From Methylobacterium sp. WSM2598 (GTDB lineage Bacteria > Pseudomonadota > Alphaproteobacteria > Rhizobiales > Beijerinckiaceae), in the NCBI RefSeq assembly GCF_000379105.1, contig NZ_KB900609.1, forward strand, positions 67,802 to 131,801: a DNA stretch of 64,000 nucleotides, read 5' to 3'. This document shows positions 1 to 8,032 of this stretch, in pieces. The position numbers were made by a program, and so were the translations under genes. Under the pieces are notes generated by a model. That model did not search any database. It was not told the DNA's origin and was given only the letters and a program-made list of their open reading frames with translations. Position 1 is the first letter of the stretch. Every line of letters begins with the position of its first letter.

Positions 1-737
1 GCCCCGATCGCCTGCGCGGCCGCGATGGCGGCATGCTCCTCCTCCCGCGCGCGCTCGAACAGCGAGAGGTCGGCGCGGGCCATGCCGTAGCCGGCCTCGT
101 CGAAGACGAGCCGCTGCAGGTGGACCTCGCGCACCCCCATCCGGGCGGCGAGGCGCACGAAGTCCGGCAACTGGTCGATCGTCTCCTTGAGACCGGTGAG
201 CCAGAGCGAGACCCTCGGGGTCGCGGCGCCCGCCTCCCTCTGGAAGGCCGTGAACCGGCCGACGTCGCGCACGATGCGATCGAAGAAGTCCTTGCCGCGC
301 ACCCGCCTGTAGGAGGCGCGGTCGGCCGCGTCGAGGGAGACGCGCAGCTCGTCGAGCCCGGTCTCGATCAGGTCCCGGAACCGCTTGGGCTGCATCAGGG
401 TGCCGTTCGTGTTGAACAGCACGTAGGTGCCCCGCGCCTTGAGGTGGCGGATCATCCGCGGCAGGTCGTCGACCAGCATCGGCTCGCCGACCCCGTGCAG
501 CACAACCCGGGCGATGCCGGGGACCTGATCGACGATGCGGGTGAACAGGTCCCAGCTCATGTCGGCCGGGGGTTCGAGCGTCTCGAACGTGCGCGGGCAG
601 GTCTCGCAGAGGAGATTGCAGCGGTTCGTCACCTCCAGGTAGAGGCAGACGGGCGGCGCGGTCGCGACCGCGTCGCGGGCGTCGCCGACCGCCTCGAAGT
701 AGCGGCGCGGATTCGCGATCCCGGGGGAGGCCGACAT
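1..737 (-). CDS. Radical SAM protein (3' end outside window)
   Basis: The first 245 codons of a radical SAM enzyme. The N-terminal region carries CNLLCETC, the CxxxCxxC triad that holds the 4Fe-4S cluster and binds S-adenosylmethionine, followed by a typical half-barrel with HGVGEPML (the GGE-like SAM contact) and FNTNGTL. The reading frame runs off the left edge, so any C-terminal SPASM or other domain is unseen. The ATG at 737 shares one base with the stop codon of the upstream glycosyltransferase (TGATG), so translation is probably coupled and it is the last visible gene of a six-gene operon. The substrate cannot be deduced. Its neighbour is a TIGR04282 (arsenosugar-type) transferase, but the protein does not obviously look like ArsS. 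Confidence 0.85.
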   Translation of the reverse strand, partial: MSASPGIANPRRYFEAVGDARDAVATAPPVCLYLEVTNRCNLLCETCPRTFETLEPPADMSWDLFTRIVDQVPGIARVVLHGVGEPMLVDDLPRMIRHLKARGTYVLFNTNGTLMQPKRFRDLIETGLDELRVSLDAADRASYRRVRGKDFFDRIVRDVGRFTAFQREAGAATPRVSLWLTGLKETIDQLPDFVRLAARMGVREVHLQRLVFDEAGYGMARADLSLFERAREEEHAAIAAAQAIG

Positions 738-2074
738 CAGGACGCTCCTTTCGGCGCGAGGGCGAGCGCCGTGCTGCGGGCCCGGCGCAGGTCGCGCAGG
801 GCGAGGATGACGGCCGGACCGAAGACCAGGCCCGGCCAGACGAAGCGCTCGTTGAAGGGGTCGATGAAGAACAGCACCGGCGCCGCCGAGAGCCAGATCA
901 CGGCGGGCGTCGGGGCGATCGCGGCCGGCAGCGCGAGCCACGGATAGTACCAGGCGTAGTGCGGGTTCGCCGCCGCGGTGGCGACGGCCGCCAGCAGGCC
1001 GGCGTCGCGGCAGAGGCGGACGGCGTCGGGCGGCCCGGCGCGCCGCGTGGCCACGAAGGCGGCGAGCGCCGCGAAGCCGAGCGCCGCGCACAGGCCGTAG
1101 AGGCGGCCCGCCGCCGCCGGGAGCGGCACGAGATGCGCCAGTCCGGCGAGCAGCCAGAAGCCCCGGCCGGTGTCGAAACCCTCCTCGGCCCCGTAGGCGG
1201 GCAGGAAGCCGAGGATCAGCGGGCCGGCCGAAAGGTAGGGCAGGGAGAGGACGACCAGGGTCGCGAGGCCCGCCGCGGCCGGGCGCCCGAAGCCGCCCCC
1301 GCGCAGGAAGGCCGGCGCCACCACGACGGGCAGCACCTTCACGAGGCTCGCGGCGGCGAGGAGCGCGCCCGCGAGGCCCTCCCGGTGCCGCGCCCGGGCG
1401 AGGAGCGCGAGGGCGAGGAGGCCGACCGCGAGCGCGTCCACGTGGCCGTCGAGGGCGAAGGACCACAGGACCAGCGGATTCCAGGCGTAGATGAGCACGC
1501 GGGCGGGGGGCAGGCCGGCGCCCCCGAGGAGGCGCAGGACGCACAGGATCGCGACGCCGTCGCACAGGAGCATCGCCGCCTTCATGCCGGTGACGCTCGC
1601 GCTCAGCCGCCCGACCGCCGCGAAGGCGAGCTGCGCGGCGGGCAGGTAGATCGTCCGGGCGTAGTCGGCCCGGTTGATGAGCGGGAAGATGGCGGGGTCG
1701 CGCAGCTGCGCCAGGGCCGGGTCCGCCGGGACGTACAGGTAGGGGTTGATCCCGGCGGCCTGGACCTGCCCGTCCCAGACGTAGCGGTAGATGTCGCTCG
1801 ACAGGAAGGGCGGGGCGGGCAGAAGCGCGAGCCGCAGCAGGAGGGCGACGCCGATCACCAGCCAGAGGGCCCGCGCCGGCACGCTTCCCCGCAGGACGAG
1901 CCGCACCGCCAGGAGGTAGATCCCCACCGAGACGGCGAGCAGCCCGACCAGGATCTGCGCCCGCAGCGGCGTGCCCACCGTGTCGGCGCCCGGAACATGG
2001 AGGGACAGGCCGCCGAGGGTGAGCGCGACGAGGAGCCCGGCGAGCAGGGCGAGGCGGGCGAGCGGGGTCCTCAC
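737..2074 (-). CDS. Multi-pass membrane glycosyltransferase (GT87/DUF2029-like)
   Basis: A 445-residue integral membrane protein with about ten hydrophobic segments. The loop after the first segments reads SSDIYRYVWDGQVQAAGINPY, typical of GT-C fold polyprenyl-phosphate-sugar transferases, where the acidic residue of the first large extracytoplasmic loop is catalytic. I chose the GTG at 2074 because it overlaps the preceding stop (GTGA). A start further upstream would run through the neighbour's coding sequence and gives an implausible Arg-rich leader. It is coupled to the TIGR04282 gene upstream and the radical SAM gene downstream. The donor and acceptor are unknown; mannosyltransferase-like is the nearest family description. 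Confidence 0.75.
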   Translation of the reverse strand: MRTPLARLALLAGLLVALTLGGLSLHVPGADTVGTPLRAQILVGLLAVSVGIYLLAVRLVLRGSVPARALWLVIGVALLLRLALLPAPPFLSSDIYRYVWDGQVQAAGINPYLYVPADPALAQLRDPAIFPLINRADYARTIYLPAAQLAFAAVGRLSASVTGMKAAMLLCDGVAILCVLRLLGGAGLPPARVLIYAWNPLVLWSFALDGHVDALAVGLLALALLARARHREGLAGALLAAASLVKVLPVVVAPAFLRGGGFGRPAAAGLATLVVLSLPYLSAGPLILGFLPAYGAEEGFDTGRGFWLLAGLAHLVPLPAAAGRLYGLCAALGFAALAAFVATRRAGPPDAVRLCRDAGLLAAVATAAANPHYAWYYPWLALPAAIAPTPAVIWLSAAPVLFFIDPFNERFVWPGLVFGPAVILALRDLRRARSTALALAPKGAS

Positions 2075-2802
2075 GCGGCCGGCTCCGCCCGCGGGGCGGC
2101 GGCGAGCCGCGCGAGCGCCGCCGCCGTCGCCGGGGACCCGGCGCCCGCCTCGCCGCGCAGCCGCGCGAGCGCGTCGGCGTCGTCGACATCGTACCATTCG
2201 GGCAGTTCGACGAGGGCGAGCCCGATCCGCCGCGCCTGCGCCCGGGTCGCCTGCGCCACGGTCCCGGTGCTCCAGGCGATGTTCGCGAAGAGCGCCGGGT
2301 GCCGTCCCTTCAGCCCCAGGAAGTAGTAGCCGCCATCCGCGCAGGGCCCGAGCACGGCCCGCTCGCCGGGAGCGAGCAGCAGCCGCGCGGCCTCGACCAG
2401 GACGGAGGCGGGCAGGGTCGGGCAGTCGGAGCTCAGCACGCCCACGGCCGGGTGCCCCCGCGCCAGCATCCCGTCGACGGCGTGGAGCAGGCAGCGCCCG
2501 AACCCCTCGACGCCGGGCGGCATCGGGGGCGAGCCGTCCGCCAGGATCAGCGCGGTGCCGGGGGCGATCCCGGCCCGCACGGCATCCTCCGCGCCGCGGG
2601 GCGCGTAGGCCGCGTAGGGCGCGATCGGCGCCCGCGCGGCGGCGCGCGCGAGCGCGGCGGTCGTGTCGCGCAGGAAGGCGGCCGAGAGGGCGGCGGCCTG
2701 CGCGGGCGTGAGCGGCGGGCAGAGGCGGGTCTTCGAGCGGCCTGCCTGCGGCGCCTTCGCCATGACGCCGACGGCGCAGGTGGAGGAGGCGGGGCGGCCC
2801 AT
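2071..2802 (-). CDS. TIGR04282/DUF2064 family transferase
   Basis: A 243-residue soluble protein with a nucleotidyltransferase/GT-A-like fold. The N-terminus has VMAKAPQAGRSKTRLCPPL, the signature of the DUF2064 family (called arsenosugar biosynthesis glycosyltransferase in TIGR04282). Further on, GVLSSDCPTLP and ADGGYYFLGLK correspond to the conserved SDCP and DGGYYLLG blocks. The start at 2802 is the ATG just downstream of the oxidoreductase stop codon. It ends in a GTGA overlap with the GT87-like gene. The family name implies arsenosugar synthesis, but no ArsM or ArsS is visible, so I infer only a sugar or nucleotide-sugar transfer role. Confidence 0.8.
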   Translation of the reverse strand: MGRPASSTCAVGVMAKAPQAGRSKTRLCPPLTPAQAAALSAAFLRDTTAALARAAARAPIAPYAAYAPRGAEDAVRAGIAPGTALILADGSPPMPPGVEGFGRCLLHAVDGMLARGHPAVGVLSSDCPTLPASVLVEAARLLLAPGERAVLGPCADGGYYFLGLKGRHPALFANIAWSTGTVAQATRAQARRIGLALVELPEWYDVDDADALARLRGEAGAGSPATAAALARLAAAPRAEPAA

Positions 2803-2804
2803 GT

Positions 2805-3530
2805 TCAGAGCCCGCTGAACCAATTGTAGCCCCGGTCCGGCCAGTAGCCCCGCGGCTGCTTGTCGGTGACGTAGACCGTGGTGACGAATTTCGGGTTCTT
2901 GAAGCCGAGCTTGGTCGGCACCCGCAGCTTGAACGGGAAGCCGTGGCGGACCGGAAGCGTCTCGCCGTGGAGGCGGAAGGCCATCAGCGTCTGCGGGTGC
3001 AGCGCCGTCGGCATGTCCAGGCCCTCGTAGTAGCCGTCCGCGCACTCGAAGCCGACGTAGCGGGCCGTCAGGTCGGCGCCGACGCGCTCCAGGAAGGTGC
3101 GCAGCGGCGTGCCGCTCCACTGGCCGATCATGCTCCAGCCCTCCACGCAGACGTGGCGCGTCACCTGGGTGACCTGGGGGAGCGCCGCCAGGGCATCCAC
3201 GGTCCAGGGCCGCTTGTCGGCGATCCGGCCCGCGAGGTGCAGGCGATAGGTCGCCGGGTCCAGGCGGGGCGCATCCTGCGGCCCGTACCAGGCGTTGTAG
3301 CGGAAATCCTTCACCGCCAGGGCATCCGGGAAGGTCGGGGCGAGCCGGTCGGGGCCGAACAGGCTCGCCTGCACGCGGTCGTTCCAGGCCGAGACCCGGG
3401 CGAGCGCCGCCTGGACCGCGTCGCCGTCGCTCACGTCGCAGCCGGTGAGCAGGGTGAGCGCGCCGAGCGTGAGGCTGCCGCCGAGGAGGCGGCGCCGGTC
3501 GAAGGTGAAGTCGCGCGGGAGCAGGGTCAT
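2805..3530 (-). CDS. Exported molybdopterin-dependent oxidoreductase (sulfite oxidase / MsrP-like)
   Basis: A 241-residue protein of the sulfite oxidase fold (Oxidored_molyb). The N-terminus DRRRLLGGSLTLGALTLL resembles a twin-arginine signal and is followed by LTGC31, a possible lipobox, so it is probably exported folded with its cofactor and may be lipid anchored. Cys128 in RHVCVEGW is the expected molybdenum ligand. GTPLRTFL and KLGFKNPKFV are further family motifs. It is shorter than true sulfite oxidases and has no dimerisation domain, like MsrP. The ATG at 3530 overlaps the stop of the cytochrome b gene (ATGA), so the cytochrome is the likely electron partner, analogous to MsrP-MsrQ. 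The substrate is unknown. Confidence 0.85.
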   Translation of the reverse strand: MTLLPRDFTFDRRRLLGGSLTLGALTLLTGCDVSDGDAVQAALARVSAWNDRVQASLFGPDRLAPTFPDALAVKDFRYNAWYGPQDAPRLDPATYRLHLAGRIADKRPWTVDALAALPQVTQVTRHVCVEGWSMIGQWSGTPLRTFLERVGADLTARYVGFECADGYYEGLDMPTALHPQTLMAFRLHGETLPVRHGFPFKLRVPTKLGFKNPKFVTTVYVTDKQPRGYWPDRGYNWFSGL

Positions 3531-4204
3531 GCCGCGTCTCCGGTCCCGAGGGACGTGTCCGAAGCGGGCCGGCCGGAGCGGCCGGTGATCATGGCCACGA
3601 GCGTGCTCGGCACGAGGGCGACCAGGGCGAGGTGGATGACGAGGAAGCCGACGATCGCCGTCATCGCCAGGAAGTGGACGACGCGCGCGCCCTGGAACCC
3701 GCCGAAGGCGAGTTCGAGCGGGTAGGTCTGCACCGGCTTCCAGATCGCGACGCCTGACAGGATGACGACCAGGACCGCCGCGAGGACGCCCCAGTAGAAC
3801 AGCTTCTGCACGGCGTTGTACTCGCCGAGCCGGTGCTCCAGCCGGAAGCGCAGCGCCGCTGCGAGGTCGCGCAGGACGCTGCGCGGCCCCACCGGCAGGA
3901 AGTCGCGGCGGAAATGGCCCGAGGCGAGGCCGTAGCCGACGAAGAGCAGGTAGGCGCCGGCGAGGACCCACATGCCGGCGAAGTGCCACGCGATCGCGGT
4001 GGCGACGCCCGGGTCTCCGTGCCGGGCGAGGGCCGCCTCGACGTCGCCGCCGAGCGTGGCGAAGAGCGGGAAGCGGAAGGGCAGGATCGGCTCGGCGTTG
4101 TAGATGCGCCAGCCGCTGCCGATCATCACCAGGATCGCGCCCGCCATGGTCCAGTGCGCGATCCGCACCGGCCAGGCATGGGTCTGAACGCCGTGCATGC
4201 TCAT
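3527..4204 (-). CDS. Membrane cytochrome b (cytochrome b/b6, b561-like)
   Basis: A 225-residue protein with four main membrane spans. Candidate haem-ligand histidines sit in RIAHWTMAG (His17), AWHFAGMW and RVVHFLAMTAIVGFLVIH, the pattern of Ni,Fe-hydrogenase/formate dehydrogenase gamma-type di-haem cytochromes. It would pass electrons between the quinone pool and the exported molybdoenzyme encoded immediately downstream. The start ATG at 4204 overlaps the stop of the ModA-like gene (ATGA), and its own stop overlaps the oxidoreductase start. A second in-frame ATG lies two codons inside. Confidence 0.88.
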   Translation of the reverse strand: MSMHGVQTHAWPVRIAHWTMAGAILVMIGSGWRIYNAEPILPFRFPLFATLGGDVEAALARHGDPGVATAIAWHFAGMWVLAGAYLLFVGYGLASGHFRRDFLPVGPRSVLRDLAAALRFRLEHRLGEYNAVQKLFYWGVLAAVLVVILSGVAIWKPVQTYPLELAFGGFQGARVVHFLAMTAIVGFLVIHLALVALVPSTLVAMITGRSGRPASDTSLGTGDAA

Positions 4205-4947
4205 GCGGTCGTCTCCAGTCCCTGCGCGGCGAGCGCTCCGCTTCCGGCGGGCGAGGTCAGGAAGTCGAGGAAGGCCCGCGGATTCGGCCGACGGGCGAGG
4301 CGCGTCACGGCCGCCCGGTAGGTGATCGGCGGCGCGACGCGCTCCGGGACCGGGCGGATCACCTCGAGCGCGGGGCGCTGCGCGAGGTCGCTCGCGTGCA
4401 GCAACCCCGCCTCCGCCTCGCCGCGCAGGACGAGGTCCAGCACCTCGTCCGTGTCGAGGACGCCGACGACGCTCCTCTCGCCGAGCTGCAGGGCTCGCAG
4501 GATCCCGGGCCCGTCCATGTCGGCGGCCGGGGTCGGGTCGCAGACCGCGATCCGGCCCCTCAGCGCGTCGGCGGCGGCGCCCTTGCGGGCCGCGACGACG
4601 AGGCGGTTGCGCCACGCCCCGACCGGCGCCCCGTCGATCAGCCCGGCGGCGGCCGCCTGCGCCACGATCCCGTCCTGGGTGACCAGGAGGTCGTTCTGGA
4701 CCTTGCGGGCGAGCTGCGGGACCAGGAGGCCGGGGCTGGTCGGGAAGACCCGGACCGTGACGCCCGAGACGGACCGGAACCTCTCCGCCGCCCGGGCGAG
4801 GACCGGGCCCAGGGCCGTGTCGCAGTTGAGGACGAGGTCGGTGGTGGTGACCTCTCCTCCCGGACTCTGGGGCTTGCTCTGGGGCTTGGCGGCGGCCAGC
4901 GAGAGGAGCGGGAGGCTGAGGAGGAGGCGTCGGCGAAGAAGCGTCAT
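4201..4947 (-). CDS. Periplasmic substrate-binding protein, ModA-like
   Basis: A 248-residue exported protein. The leader LRRRLLLSLPLLSLAAA is a signal peptide, and the mature part resembles type 2 periplasmic binding proteins of the molybdate/tungstate group (LVLNCDTALGPVLARAAERF near the start, then alternating alpha/beta). No ABC permease or ATPase follows. The gene heads an operon with a cytochrome b and a molybdoenzyme, so the protein may serve that enzyme as a ligand or metal sensor rather than as a transporter component. The ATG at 4947 follows directly after the divergent promoter region and gives a clean signal peptide; longer forms add low-complexity residues. Confidence 0.7.
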   Translation of the reverse strand: MTLLRRRLLLSLPLLSLAAAKPQSKPQSPGGEVTTTDLVLNCDTALGPVLARAAERFRSVSGVTVRVFPTSPGLLVPQLARKVQNDLLVTQDGIVAQAAAAGLIDGAPVGAWRNRLVVAARKGAAADALRGRIAVCDPTPAADMDGPGILRALQLGERSVVGVLDTDEVLDLVLRGEAEAGLLHASDLAQRPALEVIRPVPERVAPPITYRAAVTRLARRPNPRAFLDFLTSPAGSGALAAQGLETTA

Positions 4948-5132
4948 GCGGGTCCCCCCGATCGTGCCGCCGGGCGCCCGCCCGCCGCCTTGACCGTTGC
5001 CCCGTGTTTCGCCGCCGCCCGCCCGGCGGTTACGCCGCGGCTTCGAGAACCCGCCGGAGATCGACCCGTGCGGCCGCCGCACTATCTCCCGCCGAGCGCT
5101 GTCTGCCCAGCCCTCTTGACCAGGACCCGACC

Positions 5133-5996
5133 TTGCCCGGCTACCTGCCCTTCGCGGGCGCGCTCAAGCTCCCGGCCTTCCTGTGCGACAATTGCGGTTT
5201 CTGGCAGCGGCACGTCGCGGCCCCGCCCGCCTGCCCGCTCTGCCTGGACGCCCGCCACGTCGTGCCGCAGCAGGGCTGGCGCTTCCGCACCGTCGCGGAG
5301 GCGCAGGCCGCCTTCCCGTGTCACTGGGCCGAGGTCGAGCCCGGCGTGTGGAAGTTCTGGAACGACCCGGTGACCGGGATCGGGCCGAGCGCCTACCTGG
5401 TGACCACCCCGCACGGGAATCTGGGCTTCGAGGGCTGCACCGTGCTCAGCGACGCGGCGCTCGACCACGTCGCGGCGCTCGGCGGCGTGGCGGTGCTCTC
5501 GGCCTCGCATCCCCACAGCTACGCCGCGCTGCCGCAGCTCCAGGACCGCTTCGACCCCGAACTCGCCCTGCCGGCGGCGGATTTCGCCTGGAGCGCCGCC
5601 CTCCGGGTGTCCTGGCCCTACGACGACCAGCTGGAGCCGCTGCCGGGCCTCGTCCTGCACCGCACGGCCGGCCATTTCGACGGCCACGCCGTGCTGTTCG
5701 ACCGCGCCCGCGGGATCCTGTTCTGCGGCGACGCGCTCAAGTTCGAACTCGATCCGGAGGATCCGCGCCGGGCGCTGACGATCTCCGCCCACAAGGCCTT
5801 CGTGCGCGGCGTGCCGCTCACCCCGGCCGAGCTGCGGCGCTACCGGGAGGTCTTCGCCGGCCTCGACTTCGTCCAGACCTGGACGCCCTTCGAGCAGGCC
5901 GCGAATGTCGGCCGGCGCGAGGTGCTGGCCCTGATCGACTCGATGCTGGCGGGGCGGCCGCACGCCTATCCGGTGCCGCTCGCCGAACTCGGGTAG
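5133..5996 (+). CDS. MBL-fold metallo-hydrolase-like protein
   Basis: A protein of about 287 residues with an N-terminal rubredoxin-like zinc ribbon (CDNCGFW then CPLCLD, two CxxC pairs) and a metallo-beta-lactamase fold behind it. The usual HxHxDH metal motif appears as SHPHSY, so the second half is not canonical; later ligands HTAGHFDGH and FCGDAL are present. Some MBL relatives keep an HPH form, so it may still bind metal. The start is uncertain: a TTG at 5133 begins the conserved part, and a GTG at 5004 would add 43 poorly structured residues. It is divergent from the ModA-like operon. The substrate is unknown. Confidence 0.75.
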   Translation: MPGYLPFAGALKLPAFLCDNCGFWQRHVAAPPACPLCLDARHVVPQQGWRFRTVAEAQAAFPCHWAEVEPGVWKFWNDPVTGIGPSAYLVTTPHGNLGFEGCTVLSDAALDHVAALGGVAVLSASHPHSYAALPQLQDRFDPELALPAADFAWSAALRVSWPYDDQLEPLPGLVLHRTAGHFDGHAVLFDRARGILFCGDALKFELDPEDPRRALTISAHKAFVRGVPLTPAELRRYREVFAGLDFVQTWTPFEQAANVGRREVLALIDSMLAGRPHAYPVPLAELG

Positions 5997-6100
5997 CGCC
6001 CGGACGGGCGGCCCCGCCCTCGCGCCGGCGCGCACCCTTCCCCGGAGGGGGCGACGCGCGGCGGTCGATCGAGGGGCGCAGGATCGCCCCGATCCCGCGG

Positions 6101-7657
6101 TCAGGTCGCCGGGATGACCTGGTAGGTCCAGGTCTCGCTGAGCGTGCGGTCGCCCTGGCGCAGGAAGAGCCGCAATTCCACCGGCTCGGACCCGGTGACC
6201 GCGAGGTCGAACTCGGCGCGCCAATGGCCCGGCACGTCGTCCGGCACCGCCTCCGTGCGGGCGAGCGGGAAGCTGCCGCGGGAGGCGCTGAGCACCGGCT
6301 CGGGCTTCACGCCCGTGGGGAGCTGCGCCAGCGGCCCGCCCAGGAACTCCACCACGAACTTGCGCAGGCCCTTCGGGCGCTCCGTCCCGGCCTGCCCGCC
6401 ATTGCCCTCGCGGGTCGCGACGCAGCGCGCGAGCGCGGACGGATAGGGCTCGTCGGCCACCCAGTGCAGCCGGTAGGCGAGGTCGTGCACGGAGCCGGCC
6501 CGGGCCGGCTCCTCCGGCACCCACATGGCCACGACGTTGTCGTGGATCTCGTCGTCGGTCGGGTTCTCGATGAGCTGCACGCTGCCCCGGCCCCAATCCC
6601 CGAGCGGCTCGACCCAGAGCGAGGGCCGGCGGTCGTAGTAGACCCCGTCCTGGTAATGGTCGAACAGGCGGTCGCGCTGCATCAGCCCGAAGCCGCGCGG
6701 CCGCGCGTCCACGAAGGCCGAGACCATGGTCCGGGGCGGGTTGCGCAGGGGCCGCCAGAGGCGCTCGCCGCTCCCGGTCCACAGGGCCAGCCCGTCCGAA
6801 TCGTGCACCTCGGGGCGCCAGTCGACGGCGCTGGGCTTGGCCGTCTCGGAGAACCAGTACATCGAGGTGAGCGGCGCCAGCCCGAAGCGGCCGACGTCCC
6901 GGCGCAGGTGCAGCCGCGCCTCGATCTCCATCACCACGGCCTTGCCGCGCCGCATCCGGAACCGGTAGGCGCCCGCCACCGAGGGGCCGTCGAGGAGCGT
7001 CATCACCGTGACGGTGTCGGAATCCGGCGCCGGCGTCTCGAACCAGACATGGGTGAAGTCGGGAAACTCCTCCGGCCGGTCCGGCATCACGGTGTCGAGG
7101 GCGAGGCCCCGCGCCGAGAGTCCGTACTGGTAGAGTTCGCCGATCGCCCGGAAATAGGAGGCGCCGAGGAACGCCACCCAGTCGTTGCGCCGCCAGTCGA
7201 GGGCGCCGCCGCGCCGCTCCTGGAAGCGGAAACCCGCGAAGCCGGGATTCGGCGGCAGGCGCCGGGCGGGCGAATCCGCCGGCATCTCGAAGGCGTCCTG
7301 GACGTAGACGATCTCGCGGGCCTCGCCCCCCTCGACCAGGTGCATCCGCACCGGCTTCTGGAAGTAGCGGCCGAGATGGAAGAAGGTCACCGGGAAGGCG
7401 CCCGGGCCCTCGGCCCAGAGGGCGTGGTCGGGCTTGAAGCGCAGCTTGCCGTGGGCGTCGTAGTCGATCGCCTGCAGCACCTCCCGGTCGGGGATCGCCG
7501 GGGGCCGGTAGGGCGCGGCGGCGAGGTCGCGGGCGCGGGCCTTCAGCGCCTCGAAGTCGAAGGGGCTCGGCGCCCCGAGCGGCAGGCCGGCCGCGCGGGC
7601 GGGGAGGCCGCCGGCCAGGAGCGCGGCGGCGGCGAGGAAGCGGCGGCGGTCGAGCAT
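6101..7657 (-). CDS. Periplasmic glucan biosynthesis protein, OpgD/OpgG (MdoG) family
   Basis: A 518-residue protein covering the full length of the family. The N-terminus LDRRRFLAAAALLAGGLPARA is a twin-arginine signal, which favours OpgD over OpgG. Conserved blocks FDFEALKARARDLA, YRPPAIPDREVLQAIDYD and VTFFHLGRYF follow at once. These proteins shape osmoregulated periplasmic (cyclic or branched beta-) glucans. The gene lies 7 bp behind a small membrane protein gene that probably shares its transcript. It is convergent with the MBL-fold gene; the short GC-rich gap 5997-6100 has only a weak hairpin. No OpgH synthase is in the window. Confidence 0.88.
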   Translation of the reverse strand: MLDRRRFLAAAALLAGGLPARAAGLPLGAPSPFDFEALKARARDLAAAPYRPPAIPDREVLQAIDYDAHGKLRFKPDHALWAEGPGAFPVTFFHLGRYFQKPVRMHLVEGGEAREIVYVQDAFEMPADSPARRLPPNPGFAGFRFQERRGGALDWRRNDWVAFLGASYFRAIGELYQYGLSARGLALDTVMPDRPEEFPDFTHVWFETPAPDSDTVTVMTLLDGPSVAGAYRFRMRRGKAVVMEIEARLHLRRDVGRFGLAPLTSMYWFSETAKPSAVDWRPEVHDSDGLALWTGSGERLWRPLRNPPRTMVSAFVDARPRGFGLMQRDRLFDHYQDGVYYDRRPSLWVEPLGDWGRGSVQLIENPTDDEIHDNVVAMWVPEEPARAGSVHDLAYRLHWVADEPYPSALARCVATREGNGGQAGTERPKGLRKFVVEFLGGPLAQLPTGVKPEPVLSASRGSFPLARTEAVPDDVPGHWRAEFDLAVTGSEPVELRLFLRQGDRTLSETWTYQVIPAT

Positions 7658-7664
7658 GACGGTC

Positions 7665-7949
7665 TCAGCGCCGGGGGCGGACCGGCTCGATGCTGGAGGC
7701 GCGGCGCCAGAGCTGGACCATGATGGAGAGCGCGACCAGGCTGAAGGCGCCCATCAGGACGTGGCCGACGAGGTCGCCGAGCTCGAACAGGCCGGCGATG
7801 GCCCAGCCGGCCGCGATCGCGACGCCGAACACCTCCGTGCCGACCAGCACCATGATGCTGAGGAGCGTGACGAGGTTGCGGGTGCTGAGGGAGCCGGAGC
7901 TGGCGGGCACGGGCGGGACCTTGGCTGTGGGACGAGGGGGCCGGACCAT
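7665..7949 (-). CDS. Small two-span membrane protein
   Basis: A 94-residue protein with a Pro-rich cytoplasmic start, then two hydrophobic segments (about residues 27-48 and 57-80) separated by a short loop with ELGDLVGH, and a basic tail. I do not recognise the family. The ATG at 7949 gives the most natural N-terminus; an in-frame start at 8015 would overlap the promoter side of the divergent gamma-glutamyltransferase gene. It is 7 bp upstream of the OpgD-like gene on the same strand, so a role in membrane attachment or regulation of glucan synthesis is possible but only inferred from position. Confidence 0.6.
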   Translation of the reverse strand: MVRPPRPTAKVPPVPASSGSLSTRNLVTLLSIMVLVGTEVFGVAIAAGWAIAGLFELGDLVGHVLMGAFSLVALSIMVQLWRRASSIEPVRPRR

Positions 7950-8032
7950 ATTCCGTTCGGCGCCCGCGGGCGATAGCCTGAAGGCCCCCCGGGGCGCAAC
8001 CGGCCCCATCGTCACGCCATCCCCCGAGCCCG

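Noticed and set aside
1..947. A 304-codon plus-strand frame at the left edge
   Set aside because: It is antisense to the radical SAM gene, whose CxxxCxxC motif and coupling to the operon are clear.
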